A stretch of 46,687 nucleotides of DNA, taken from an uncultured Bacteroidia bacterium (GTDB taxonomy: Bacteria; Bacteroidota; Bacteroidia; Bacteroidales; UBA932). A model generated the notes under the pieces. The model was not told the DNA's origin. It saw only the letters and a list, made by a program, of their open reading frames with translations, and did no database searches. The translations under genes were made by a program, and so were the position numbers. The stretch is taken from NCBI GenBank assembly GCA_902781705.1, contig CACZKE010000021.1, forward strand, positions 1-46,687, in the 5' to 3' direction. Of this stretch, positions 16,626 to 24,806 are shown one piece after another. The first letter of the stretch is position 1, and every line of letters starts with the position of its first letter.

Positions 16626-18134
16626 TCAATAACCGGCATTCTGGCTCATGTTCGGGTTGGCGTCGAGGGCCGTCGTCGGGACCGGCAGGAAGAGGCGGGT
16701 CTCGGTGAGGGGCTTGCGCTGCTGCCAATAGGGATCCTTGGCGTTCATGCTGTCGTGGACGGCGTAGATCCGGTCGTGGCGCGCGAGGTCGAAGAAGCGG
16801 AAGCCTTCGAAGGCGAGTTCCAGGCGGCGCTCCTTGAGGATCGCGTCGATGGCGGCGTCCTGGGAGGCCGGAACCGCAATCCCGGCGAGGTGCGCACGGG
16901 TACGCACGCGGTTCACGTATTCGGTCGCGCCGGCAAGGTCACCCGTGCAGGCAAGCGCCTCGGCGTGAAGCAGATAGATCTCCGCCAGACGCATCACGAG
17001 GATGGAGGACACGTTCGTGGGCATCTTGTGCATGAAAGCGTAGTGCTCGGAGGGATAGTAGTTGCTCCAGCCGCAGGAATCCCACACGATGGATGCCTCG
17101 TAACGGACGGTGTCGCCCTCCTTCTCGAAGGCCTCGATGAGGTCGCGGGACGGCGTGGTCCACTTGGCCCAGGAATAACTGTCGTTCGGGCTGTAGGCGT
17201 TCCGGTGGTACATCATGTACACCCAGTTGCCGCTGGCCTTGTTGGTCCACTGGACCTCGAAGATGGACTCCGGGGAGTTGCGGTAGGCGTCGTTGTCGTC
17301 ATAGCCCCACAGGTTGCCGTATTCGGGCTCCAGGGAGAATCCCATACCCTCGACCTGGTTGCAGTACTGGATCACCTTGTTCCAGTCGCGGATGGGCTTC
17401 TCGGCATAGATGCGGGCCAGGAGGCCGTAGGCGAAGGCGTCGGACATGAGCATCTTGTTGTCGGGATTCACCTTGGGGGCGTACTGGACGGCCCAGGTGA
17501 GGTCCTCCACGAGCTGCGCATACACGTCGTTCATGGGCACGCGGTCCGGATAGTAGAGCGGATACACCTCTTCCACGTTCTCCACGGTGATGGTCGGGGG
17601 AATCTCCAGCACCATCGGGGCGTCGCCCCAGAGCTGGGTCAGGCGGAAGAAGCAGAAGGCACGCCAGATCAGGGCCTCGGCCTTCCACTGGTCGCGCTCG
17701 GCGGTGGTCATGGAACTGTCCTCGGCCTGGATGCGGTCCACGTTGCAGATGATCTGGTTGGCGTTGGAGACCTGCGTCTGGTACCAGTTCCAGTCACGGG
17801 TGATGTTCTTGTTGGAGCCGTCCTGCTTGTTGGCTTCCAGAGCCATGATCTCGGCCGTGTTGGTGCCGCAGTAGGCGTTGTCGGCCCGAGTCTCGGAATA
17901 GACGAGCCAGTCTTCCAGGCCCATCTCCTGGATGTCCTTCACCCAACTGTTGTACAGGGAGTTGCGAAGACTCTCCATGTCGGAGCGCTTGGTGTACTGG
18001 GAAGCGGTTTCCTCGGATTCGCCGGATGTCTCGACGTTGCCTTTGTTGAAGGAAGTCGGGGAATACAGGTCCAGGTCGCAGGCAGTCAGGGCGAAAATGG
18101 CGGCGATGGCCAGGATATTATTGATCTTTTTCAT
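16626..18134 (-). CDS. susD: SusD/RagB-family glycan-binding lipoprotein
   Basis: A 502-residue outer-membrane lipoprotein (lipobox LTAC, Cys19) that lids the SusC channel and binds oligosaccharide. The TPR-rich SusD fold is recognisable in RSDMESLRNSLYNSW, WYQTQVSNANQIICNVDRI, AEALIWRAFCFFRLTQLWGDAPM (the usual 'RA..Y..L...YGD.P' motif), LLARIYAEKPIRDWNKVIQYC, LRLAEIYLLHAEAL and the C-terminal ILKERRLELAFEGFRFFDLARH. Length is typical. It starts 12 bases after susC and precedes the GH30 gene by one base. Confidence 0.96.
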   Translation of the reverse strand: MKKINNILAIAAIFALTACDLDLYSPTSFNKGNVETSGESEETASQYTKRSDMESLRNSLYNSWVKDIQEMGLEDWLVYSETRADNAYCGTNTAEIMALEANKQDGSNKNITRDWNWYQTQVSNANQIICNVDRIQAEDSSMTTAERDQWKAEALIWRAFCFFRLTQLWGDAPMVLEIPPTITVENVEEVYPLYYPDRVPMNDVYAQLVEDLTWAVQYAPKVNPDNKMLMSDAFAYGLLARIYAEKPIRDWNKVIQYCNQVEGMGFSLEPEYGNLWGYDDNDAYRNSPESIFEVQWTNKASGNWVYMMYHRNAYSPNDSYSWAKWTTPSRDLIEAFEKEGDTVRYEASIVWDSCGWSNYYPSEHYAFMHKMPTNVSSILVMRLAEIYLLHAEALACTGDLAGATEYVNRVRTRAHLAGIAVPASQDAAIDAILKERRLELAFEGFRFFDLARHDRIYAVHDSMNAKDPYWQQRKPLTETRLFLPVPTTALDANPNMSQNAGY

Positions 18135-18146
18135 ATTGCTGCCGGT

Positions 18147-21122
18147 TTAGAAGTCGATGTTCACACCGAAGATGGCGGTCTTCACGTTCGGATAGGTGCC
18201 GTAGTCGATGCCCATGTTGGTGGCGCTCGAATACTGGCTCATCTCCGGGTCGTAACCGGAGTACCGGGTGAAGGTGAAGAAGTTGGAGAGGGTCACGTAC
18301 GGCTGGATCTTGGCGATGTTCAGTTTGCGGAGGAAACTTCCCTGGAAGTCATAGGACAGGGTGATGTTCTTAATCTTCAGGTAACTGCCGTCCTCGATCC
18401 AGTAATCGGAAGGTTTAGCGTTCCAGGTTTCGCCGGCCTTGGGGATGTCGGTGATCTGGCCGGGGATCCGCCAGCGGCGGACGGCGCTGTGCAACTGGTT
18501 CGCACCGTTCTGCATGCCGATCATGTCCACCTTGGAGACATTGAAGATGTCGTTGCCGTAGGAGCCGGTGAGGAGGATGCTCAGGTTGAACCCGTACAGG
18601 CGGAAGTTGTTGGTCATACCGCCGATGAACTTCGGGTTGGCATTGCCGATGTACTGCTTGTCCGCGTCGGTGATGTCGCCGTCGCCGTTCAGGTCCTCAT
18701 ACACGAGGAGGCCGGTCTCCGGGTCCACGCCGCCGGTGACCTTGTAGCCCCAGAACCTGGACAGGGGCTCACCGGGGGTCATCCGGACGATGTTCTCGCC
18801 GATGCGCTCGGGATTCACGTAGTAGTACACCTGCTGGAGCTGGAGGCTCTCCAGTTTGTTGCGGTTCAGGGAGAGGTTGAAGTCGGTGGACCATTCGAAG
18901 TCTTTCCGGGCGATGTTCACCGTGTTCAGGGAGAACTCGAGACCCCAGTTGCTCATCGCACCCTCGTTGCGGAAGATGCTCGGGTTCGGGGCCGGGAGGG
19001 CGACGGACATCAGAAGGCCGTCCGTGCGCTTGTAGTAGGCGTCCAGGGCCAGGGTGATGCGGCTCTGGAACAGGCTCGCGTCGATACCCACGTTCGTCTG
19101 GGTGGTGGTCTCCCAGGTCAGGTACTTGTTGCCGAAGTTGGACTTGCCGCCGATGGAAGGGGTCGCATAGGCGTATTCCTCGTTCGTCCAGTCATAGTAG
19201 GTGGTTCCGTAGGTCTGGACCCAGGCGTAGTCGCCCAGGCCGGACTGGTTGCCCTGCTGGCCCCAGCCCGCGCGGAGTTTGAGGTCGTTGAGCCAGGAGG
19301 AGTCCTTGAGGAAATCCTCGCCCGTCAGGCGCCAGGCGGCGGAAGCGGACGGGAAATAGCCCCACTTGTGTCCCGGGGCGAGTTTGGAGGAACCGTCGGC
19401 ACGGAAGTTCACCGTCAGGTAGTACTTGCTGTCGTAGTTGTAGGCGACACGGCCGAGGTAGGACATGATGGCCCACTGGGCCCAGCCGGTGCTCTGGCCG
19501 CGGAGGCCGCCCTTGTTGCCGCCGCCGAGGCCCCAGATCTTGTCGTAGTACTCGGGGTTGAAGTTGCTGCGGGAACCGCTGAGCTGCTGCCAGTCGGAGG
19601 TGGTGGCGGAAGTACCGGCCATCACGTCCAGGTTGTGCTTGCCCGCAAAGGTATCCTTGTAGGAGAGGATATTGTCATAGACCATGCGGCGGTCGTCGCT
19701 GCGGGTGTCCGTCGCCTCACCGTGCTGGGTGCGGCCGTACTGGGTCTGGACCGGGTCCAGGTAGGACCAGCTGTGGACCCAGCGGCGGTCCATGGAGACC
19801 GTGCTCTTGAAGTTCAGCTTCTTGGAGAAGTTGATCTGCGCGTAGCCGGTGAGGATGGCGCGGTCGGTGGTGTCGAAGTTGTTCTCGCTGCGGGCCATGT
19901 TCTCGGCCGGGGTGGTGTAGCCGCCCAGGCCGTAGAAGCTGTCATAGTACTGCTTGGGGTTCTCCGGATCCCACACCGGCGCATAGGTCGGGGAGTTGAT
20001 GACGGAGAGGACGACGCCGGCGCGGTTCGCGCCCGTACCGGAGATGATGCCGTTGTTCTTGTAGTTGGAGTAGGCCACGTTGGCGCCCACGGTGAGCCAC
20101 TTGTACATGTCCACGTCGAAACTCGCGCGGACGTTGTACCGGCGGGCGTAGGCCACCTTGATGATACCCTGCTCGTCGGAGTAGCCGCCGCCGATGTAGT
20201 AGCGGAACTTCTCGCCGCCGCCGGAAACGCCCAGCTGGTAGTTCTGGGTGATGCCGGTCTTGTAGGTGTAGTCGAACCAGTCGGTCTCGTCCTTGAGGCC
20301 GGCGGGGACGTTGATGTTGAACTCCTTGGCGTATTCGCGGTACTCGTCGACATTCAGCACCTCATAGGAGCGCGTCACGTTGGAGATACCCGCATAGGCG
20401 GTGAAATTCACCTTCGGGGCCTGGTTGCGGCCGCCCTGCTTGGTGGTGATGAGGACGACGCCGTTCGCGGCCCGGGAGCCGTAGATGGCGGCGGAGGAGG
20501 CGTCCTTGAGGATCTGCATCGTCTCGATGTCGTTCGGGGAAAGGTACGCGATGGCGTAGGAACCTTCGCCCACGGGAACGCCGTCCACGACGTAGAGCGG
20601 GTCGTTGGAGGAGGCGATGGAACTGTTGCCGCGCACGCGGACGGTCATGCCGGAGCCCGGGAGACCGGAGGTCTGCTGGACCTGGACGCCGGCGACCTTG
20701 CCCTGGATGAGGCCGGAAGCCTCGGAAACGGGCCGGAGGGCGGCATCCTCGGTGGAAACGATGGACACGGCCGTGGTGAGGTCCTTCTTGCGGACGGAGC
20801 CGTAGCCGATGGCCACGACCGCATCCAGCGCGAGGGCTTCCTCCTGGATGGTCACGTCGATGACGGAACGTCCCGCCACCGTCTCGGTGACGGTCCCGTA
20901 ACCCAGCGCCTCATACACGAGGACGGCCTGGGGGCCGGAGACCGTGATGGAATAACGGCCGTCCGCATCGGTCACGGTGCCGTTCTGGGTGCCCTGCTCC
21001 ATGACCGTGATGCCGATCGCCGGATAGCCGGACCCGTCCGTCACCGTTCCCGTAACGGCCTTCCTCTGCGCGTAGGCTGCTACGCCGAGGAACATCATTA
21101 CGAAAACAACGAATCTTTTCAT
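18147..21122 (-). CDS. susC: SusC/RagA-family TonB-dependent transporter
   Basis: A 991-residue outer-membrane transporter importing the oligosaccharides captured by SusD. A signal peptide (to about residue 19, AAYAQ) precedes a carboxypeptidase-like beta-sandwich (VTGTVTDGSGYPAIGITVME), a TonB box region, the plug (VAGVQVQQTSGLPGSGMTVR through YGSRAANGVVLITTK, the SusC signature) and a 22-strand barrel ending in IDF. There is no N-terminal STN domain, so control is not by an ECF sigma/anti-sigma pair. ATG 21122 is chosen because the signal peptide starts there; the 50 residues available upstream run through the promoter. First gene of the PUL operon. Confidence 0.96.
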   Translation of the reverse strand: MKRFVVFVMMFLGVAAYAQRKAVTGTVTDGSGYPAIGITVMEQGTQNGTVTDADGRYSITVSGPQAVLVYEALGYGTVTETVAGRSVIDVTIQEEALALDAVVAIGYGSVRKKDLTTAVSIVSTEDAALRPVSEASGLIQGKVAGVQVQQTSGLPGSGMTVRVRGNSSIASSNDPLYVVDGVPVGEGSYAIAYLSPNDIETMQILKDASSAAIYGSRAANGVVLITTKQGGRNQAPKVNFTAYAGISNVTRSYEVLNVDEYREYAKEFNINVPAGLKDETDWFDYTYKTGITQNYQLGVSGGGEKFRYYIGGGYSDEQGIIKVAYARRYNVRASFDVDMYKWLTVGANVAYSNYKNNGIISGTGANRAGVVLSVINSPTYAPVWDPENPKQYYDSFYGLGGYTTPAENMARSENNFDTTDRAILTGYAQINFSKKLNFKSTVSMDRRWVHSWSYLDPVQTQYGRTQHGEATDTRSDDRRMVYDNILSYKDTFAGKHNLDVMAGTSATTSDWQQLSGSRSNFNPEYYDKIWGLGGGNKGGLRGQSTGWAQWAIMSYLGRVAYNYDSKYYLTVNFRADGSSKLAPGHKWGYFPSASAAWRLTGEDFLKDSSWLNDLKLRAGWGQQGNQSGLGDYAWVQTYGTTYYDWTNEEYAYATPSIGGKSNFGNKYLTWETTTQTNVGIDASLFQSRITLALDAYYKRTDGLLMSVALPAPNPSIFRNEGAMSNWGLEFSLNTVNIARKDFEWSTDFNLSLNRNKLESLQLQQVYYYVNPERIGENIVRMTPGEPLSRFWGYKVTGGVDPETGLLVYEDLNGDGDITDADKQYIGNANPKFIGGMTNNFRLYGFNLSILLTGSYGNDIFNVSKVDMIGMQNGANQLHSAVRRWRIPGQITDIPKAGETWNAKPSDYWIEDGSYLKIKNITLSYDFQGSFLRKLNIAKIQPYVTLSNFFTFTRYSGYDPEMSQYSSATNMGIDYGTYPNVKTAIFGVNIDF

Positions 21123-21159
21123 AAAGGGTTTGTGAATGGTTGTGTCTTTTGTGTGATTC

Positions 21160-21192
21160 CGGACAGTGCCGGACAATACAAAATTACGGACA
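21160..21192. promoter_or_regulatory. CGGACA repeats around the susC promoter
   Basis: CGGACA occurs at 21160, 21170 and 21187 in one orientation, with a further inverted CCGTCCGG at 21198-21205. A minus-strand TAATTTTG box (21186-21179) lies among them, about 56 bases before susC. There is no good -33, suggesting activator dependence. The repeats are candidate operator sites for a PUL regulator. Confidence 0.45.
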
Positions 21193-21207
21193 AACTCCGT
21201 CCGGTAT

Positions 21208-21230
21208 TCCACTTTTCCGGCAAAAGTGGA
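21208..21230. repeat. TCCACTTTT inverted repeat
   Basis: TCCACTTTT and AAAAGTGGA pair around the loop CCGGC. The same AAAGTGGA word recurs at 21303-21310 and 21324-21331 on the plus strand, flanking the long hairpin at 21240-21297. This could be the remains of an IS or MITE end, or a binding site. Confidence 0.4.
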
Positions 21231-21239
21231 CACAACAAA

Positions 21240-21297
21240 GCCCCTCTTGGCGCTTAACAATCTGATTACCATTCAGTTGCAATAGCGCCAGAGGGGC
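21240..21297 (-). terminator. long-stem hairpin after the efflux operon
   Basis: GCCCCTCTTGGCGCT pairs with AGCGCCAGAGGGGC (14 pairs, one bulge) around a 29-base loop that itself holds CTGA/TCAG. On the minus strand the stem is followed by TTTGTTGTG. It lies 23 bases beyond the second permease gene, so termination of the efflux operon is the likely role. Confidence 0.6.
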
Positions 21298-21320
21298 TCG
21301 AAAAGTGGATTTCCCGACCG

Positions 21321-22532
21321 CTAAAGTGGATGGGCCAGGCCCTTTTTCAGGGCGAAATTCTCCACATACACCGCCACGCAGGCGAGAATGTAGTACACGC
21401 CGCCCTGGATGCACAGGGCCCGGAGCTGCGGGGCGACGACCGCGAGCGGGGCGCCCGCCGTGTTCATGTTGATGAACGCCTGGCAGCCGAAAGTGGACGG
21501 GAACAAGTACGAGAAATACTTCCAGAAGGCGGGGAAGGCGGTCGTCGGCCAACTGAATCCGGTCAGGAATACGCATACCGGCGACATGAACAGGAACAGC
21601 AGGAAGGCCGATTCCCGCCGCGTCACGAGCGTCGTCCAGGTCATCGAGAAGAACACGCACACGGTGACGAACAGGGCCAGGAGCAGCAGAATGTCCCGGA
21701 AGTTCCCCCGCTGCGGGAAACCGAACATCGCCGGGACGATGCAGCCCACATAGATGCCGATCGCCATGAACAGGAGCCAGTACACCGCTCCCCTGCCCAG
21801 GACCACCCGGCCCACGCCGCGCCCGGAATAAGTGTCCGGCAGCGAGGCGAAACTCCGGTTCTCCTCGCGCATCGTTCCCACGGACATGCCCATCCCGTAA
21901 AACATCACCTGTTGGATGATGAGCATGAGGATGGCCGAGATGAGGAAGATGCTGTAGGAGAACGCCCGGTTGTACGGGTTGATGTCCTCGTAGCGGACCG
22001 TATTCACGGTCGCATCGGCCTCCTGGTCCGTCAGGCCGTCCAGGGAAAGGCGCTCGACCTTGATGGAATTGATCTCGTGCAGCATCACGAACTCGCTGCC
22101 CATGAGGAGGTTCTTGTAATAGAGGAAGCTGCTCATGTCGGCATAGATGCTGAAGGTCGCGGTCTCCTTCGCGGCCAGGCGGTCGCCGAAGTCGGAGGGG
22201 AAGTAGACGATGCCATTGACCTTCCGCTGCTGCAGGAGGGTCTTGGCTTCGTTCATGTCCGTACACCTGTAGGCGATGTCGATTTCCCGCGTCGCATCCA
22301 TCTCCCGGATCATCCGGCGGGTGTCGCTGCAGGCGGCGTCGTCCACCACGGCGATGGGCGTATCCTCCAAGATGCCGTTCTTATAGACGAAATTGTACAG
22401 GATCGGGTACAGCAAGCCCGCCACCACGAAGATGATCATCACGCCGCCGTCGTGGAGGATGTTCCTCAGTTCCAGGTTGAAGATGCCCAGGGCGTCCCTG
22501 AGCCACTGTTTGGCGTACTCAATTCCTTTCAT
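21321..22532 (-). CDS. ABC-2-type permease
   Basis: A 403-residue inner-membrane protein of the ABC-2 permease type: one N-terminal helix (GVMIIFVVAGLLYPILYNFVY), a large extracytoplasmic domain (about 50-170) and five C-terminal helices (from YSIFLISAILMLIIQQVMFYG). It is the last gene of a TolC/HlyD/permease operon and probably pairs with the preceding permease to export a drug, lipid or other hydrophobic compound. ATG 22532 overlaps the upstream gene by 14 bases and begins the natural N-terminus; an upstream frame to 22607 would run deep into that gene. No ATPase gene is present nearby. Confidence 0.86.
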   Translation of the reverse strand: MKGIEYAKQWLRDALGIFNLELRNILHDGGVMIIFVVAGLLYPILYNFVYKNGILEDTPIAVVDDAACSDTRRMIREMDATREIDIAYRCTDMNEAKTLLQQRKVNGIVYFPSDFGDRLAAKETATFSIYADMSSFLYYKNLLMGSEFVMLHEINSIKVERLSLDGLTDQEADATVNTVRYEDINPYNRAFSYSIFLISAILMLIIQQVMFYGMGMSVGTMREENRSFASLPDTYSGRGVGRVVLGRGAVYWLLFMAIGIYVGCIVPAMFGFPQRGNFRDILLLLALFVTVCVFFSMTWTTLVTRRESAFLLFLFMSPVCVFLTGFSWPTTAFPAFWKYFSYLFPSTFGCQAFINMNTAGAPLAVVAPQLRALCIQGGVYYILACVAVYVENFALKKGLAHPL

Positions 22533-23688
22533 AATCCAGATAGGTATAGGCCCTGCCCAGGCGCGGAAGCACCAGGAAAGGCAGGAAACAGAACAGCAGC
22601 AGCGCAATCACCTGCGGATACCATTCGCCGAATCCGCTGCCGAAGATGCCCACCTGCACGTACAGGTCGTAATAGTGCCGGAGCGGATACATCGCCGTCA
22701 GGCCCCTCAGTCCGGCCGGCATCGCCTCGACAGGCAGGGTGAAACCGGTCAGGGACAGGCCCAGGACGCTGTACAGCGCGCCGATGGACAGCGCGAACCG
22801 GCATACCGGAACGCAGCCGATGATGAGGACGGCGACGCTTTCGGAGGCCACGACCAGCAGGAGGCAGCCCAGCAGCATCTCGGAGAGGCTTCCCGCAAGC
22901 GGGAAATGCATCCACTTGTACAGGATGACTTCGATGGTCCAGCCGATGAGCGTGAAGAGGACGGTATACAGGGCCATTTTCCCGCTGACGGCCGCGTAGA
23001 TGTCATGGTCCACGGCTTCCAGCAGATGCCGGCTCGTCCCGTACTTGAGTTCCGCGCCCAGCGAGTAGATGAGGACGATGATCACCACCATCTGCAGCAT
23101 GCCCGGAATCATCATGTTGGCGAGATAGGCCCCGTAATTCATCGTCGGGTTGCCGATCTGGTGGATGTCGATGTCCACCGGCCGCAGGAGGCCGTAGATC
23201 TGACTTTCCGGGACGCCCTTCATCTGCAGGACCTCGCGCTGCACGGCGCCGGCCGTCAGGTTCACCATCGTCAGGATGTCTTTCCAGGCAAGCGAGCCGC
23301 CCAGGAAATACAGGCCGTTGATATAGAAACTGAACGTCGGCTGCCGCTGCGCCTGGATATCCCGGGCGAATCCTTCCGGAATCAGGCAGATACTCGTCAC
23401 GCGGCCACCCTGCAGGTCCGCCTCCGCCTCGGCGAAAGTGCTGTAATGCACCACTTTACCGAGCTGGGTGGCATCCAGCTGCCGGCAGAAGTTCCGCGAG
23501 ATGGAGCTGCCATCCCGGTCCACCACGGCGATGGGCACGTCCGACGGGACGCCCTCCTGCAGGAAGGTCAGGTAAAAGACCGTGCAGAAGGCCATCACCG
23601 CCACCGATCCCAGGAAATAGATCGGGCGCCGGGCCCAGATCCGGATTTCCCGCCGGATGACTTTGTCTATTTTTTTCAGGAAGGTCAT
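22519..23688 (-). CDS. ABC-2-type permease
   Basis: A 389-residue homologue of the following gene with the same topology: a first helix (IYFLGSVAVMAFCTVFYLTFL), a periplasmic domain opening with DVPIAVVDRDGSSISRNF, then helices from LANMMIPGMLQMVVIIVLIYSLG to VIALLLFCFLPFLVLPRLG. The shared IAVVD(R/D)D motif shows that the two permeases are paralogues. Its ATG overlaps the hlyD stop by four bases (ATGA), indicating translational coupling. Confidence 0.87.
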   Translation of the reverse strand: MTFLKKIDKVIRREIRIWARRPIYFLGSVAVMAFCTVFYLTFLQEGVPSDVPIAVVDRDGSSISRNFCRQLDATQLGKVVHYSTFAEAEADLQGGRVTSICLIPEGFARDIQAQRQPTFSFYINGLYFLGGSLAWKDILTMVNLTAGAVQREVLQMKGVPESQIYGLLRPVDIDIHQIGNPTMNYGAYLANMMIPGMLQMVVIIVLIYSLGAELKYGTSRHLLEAVDHDIYAAVSGKMALYTVLFTLIGWTIEVILYKWMHFPLAGSLSEMLLGCLLLVVASESVAVLIIGCVPVCRFALSIGALYSVLGLSLTGFTLPVEAMPAGLRGLTAMYPLRHYYDLYVQVGIFGSGFGEWYPQVIALLLFCFLPFLVLPRLGRAYTYLDYERN

Positions 23689-24668
23689 TTCACAACGAGA
23701 ACGGTCATTCCGGGACGGAGTCCCGACACGGTTTCCATGGGCACGGCGCGCACCTCGAAGGTCTTCGCGTCGTACTGGTCCGTCTCCTTGGTCGCCTTCC
23801 AGGTGGCATAGGACTCCCGGACCGCCATGTAATTCACTTTCGCTTTCAGGGTCGCGCCGTCCAGGGCGGGCACTTTCACGGTCAGTTCATCCCCCGTCTG
23901 CATGCCGTGGAGTTCGTCTTCGCGGATGTTGAAGGTGAACCAGAGGTCGGACAGGTCGGTCACGGTCGCGACCGGGGAGCCCTGACCCACGAGTTCGCCC
24001 TGCCGGGGATAGACGTTGGAAACCACTCCGTCGGCCGGGGAGACCAGGTACAACTCCTGCAGGTAGGAATCCACCTCCCGGATGGCACCGTCGGCCTGAT
24101 GGACCAGGGCGGCCGCGGCGGCCTTGTCCTCGCTGCGGGCACCGCTGAGGGCCATGTCGTACTGGCTCTTTGCGGCCTTTGCCTGCGCGACGGCGGCGTC
24201 GTACTTGGCCTTGGTCTCGTCGTATTTCTGGGCGGAGATCACTTTCTGGTCATAGAGCGTCCGCACGCGGTCGAAGGACTTTTTCATCACGTCCTCCTGC
24301 ACCAGCGCCTGCTGCCACAGCTCATAGGCCCCGGCGATCTGCTCCTGCCGGGCCCCGTTCCTGGCCTTGGCGCTCTGCGCCTGCGCCGCGCTGCGGGCCG
24401 CCTGGGCCTGCGCCAGTTTCGCCCGCACCTGCGGGGAATCGATGAATGCGACCGTATCGCCCTTCTGGACCGTCTGGCCCTCCCGGACGTAGAGTTCCGT
24501 CACATGACCGGGCACCATGCAGGAAACCCGGTACTCCGTGGCCTCGGCCTCGCCCTGGATTACGTGCGGACGGGGTTTGCTCACGAGGTATCCCACGAAA
24601 GCGATCACGAGCACGATGCCCACGAGGGCGCTGATGCCGATCAACAGATTGTAATTCTTCTTTGCCAT
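23685..24668 (-). CDS. HlyD/EmrA-family periplasmic adaptor
   Basis: A 327-residue membrane-fusion protein linking the permeases to TolC. It has an N-terminal anchor (residues 6-29), a lipoyl-like half (VPGHVTELYVREGQTVQKGDTVAFID), a long alpha-hairpin coiled coil (about 80-195, rich in AQAQ/KA), the second lipoyl half (DGVVSNVYPRQGELVGQGSPVATV) and a beta-barrel domain ending in GLRPGMTVLVVK. Length is typical. It follows tolC after a 135-base gap filled by a REP-like pair and overlaps the next gene by four bases. Confidence 0.92.
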   Translation of the reverse strand: MAKKNYNLLIGISALVGIVLVIAFVGYLVSKPRPHVIQGEAEATEYRVSCMVPGHVTELYVREGQTVQKGDTVAFIDSPQVRAKLAQAQAARSAAQAQSAKARNGARQEQIAGAYELWQQALVQEDVMKKSFDRVRTLYDQKVISAQKYDETKAKYDAAVAQAKAAKSQYDMALSGARSEDKAAAAALVHQADGAIREVDSYLQELYLVSPADGVVSNVYPRQGELVGQGSPVATVTDLSDLWFTFNIREDELHGMQTGDELTVKVPALDGATLKAKVNYMAVRESYATWKATKETDQYDAKTFEVRAVPMETVSGLRPGMTVLVVK

Positions 24669-24697
24669 ATTATGTTTGTTTTACGTTTCTTTGATAT

Positions 24698-24806
24698 AGA
24701 TTCTTTCACCTGCTTCGCAGGTTCAGAATGACAAAAGCATCATCCCCAAAAGGTCGAAGACCGTTTCTGTCATTCCGAGGAGGTCGAAGACCGACGAAGG
24801 AATCTA
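24698..24806. repeat. REP/BIME-like inverted pair
   Basis: AGATTCTTTC...CAGAATGACA (24698-24732) faces TGTCATTCCGAGG...GAAGGAATCTA (24769-24806), with a partial copy AAAAGGTCGAAGACC between them. The right end overlaps the tolC stop codon (24804-24806). It lies inside the efflux operon, where it may act on mRNA stability between tolC and hlyD. Confidence 0.85.

Noticed and set aside
16380-21257. 1625-codon open frame on the plus strand opposite susC, susD and GH30
   Set aside because: It is the antisense shadow of GC-rich coding sequence; its translation is rich in V, H, G and D without motifs, while the minus strand encodes clear SusC, SusD and GH30 proteins.
21123-21272. 50-residue N-terminal extension of SusC
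   Set aside because: It would place the signal peptide internally and run through the promoter and repeats.
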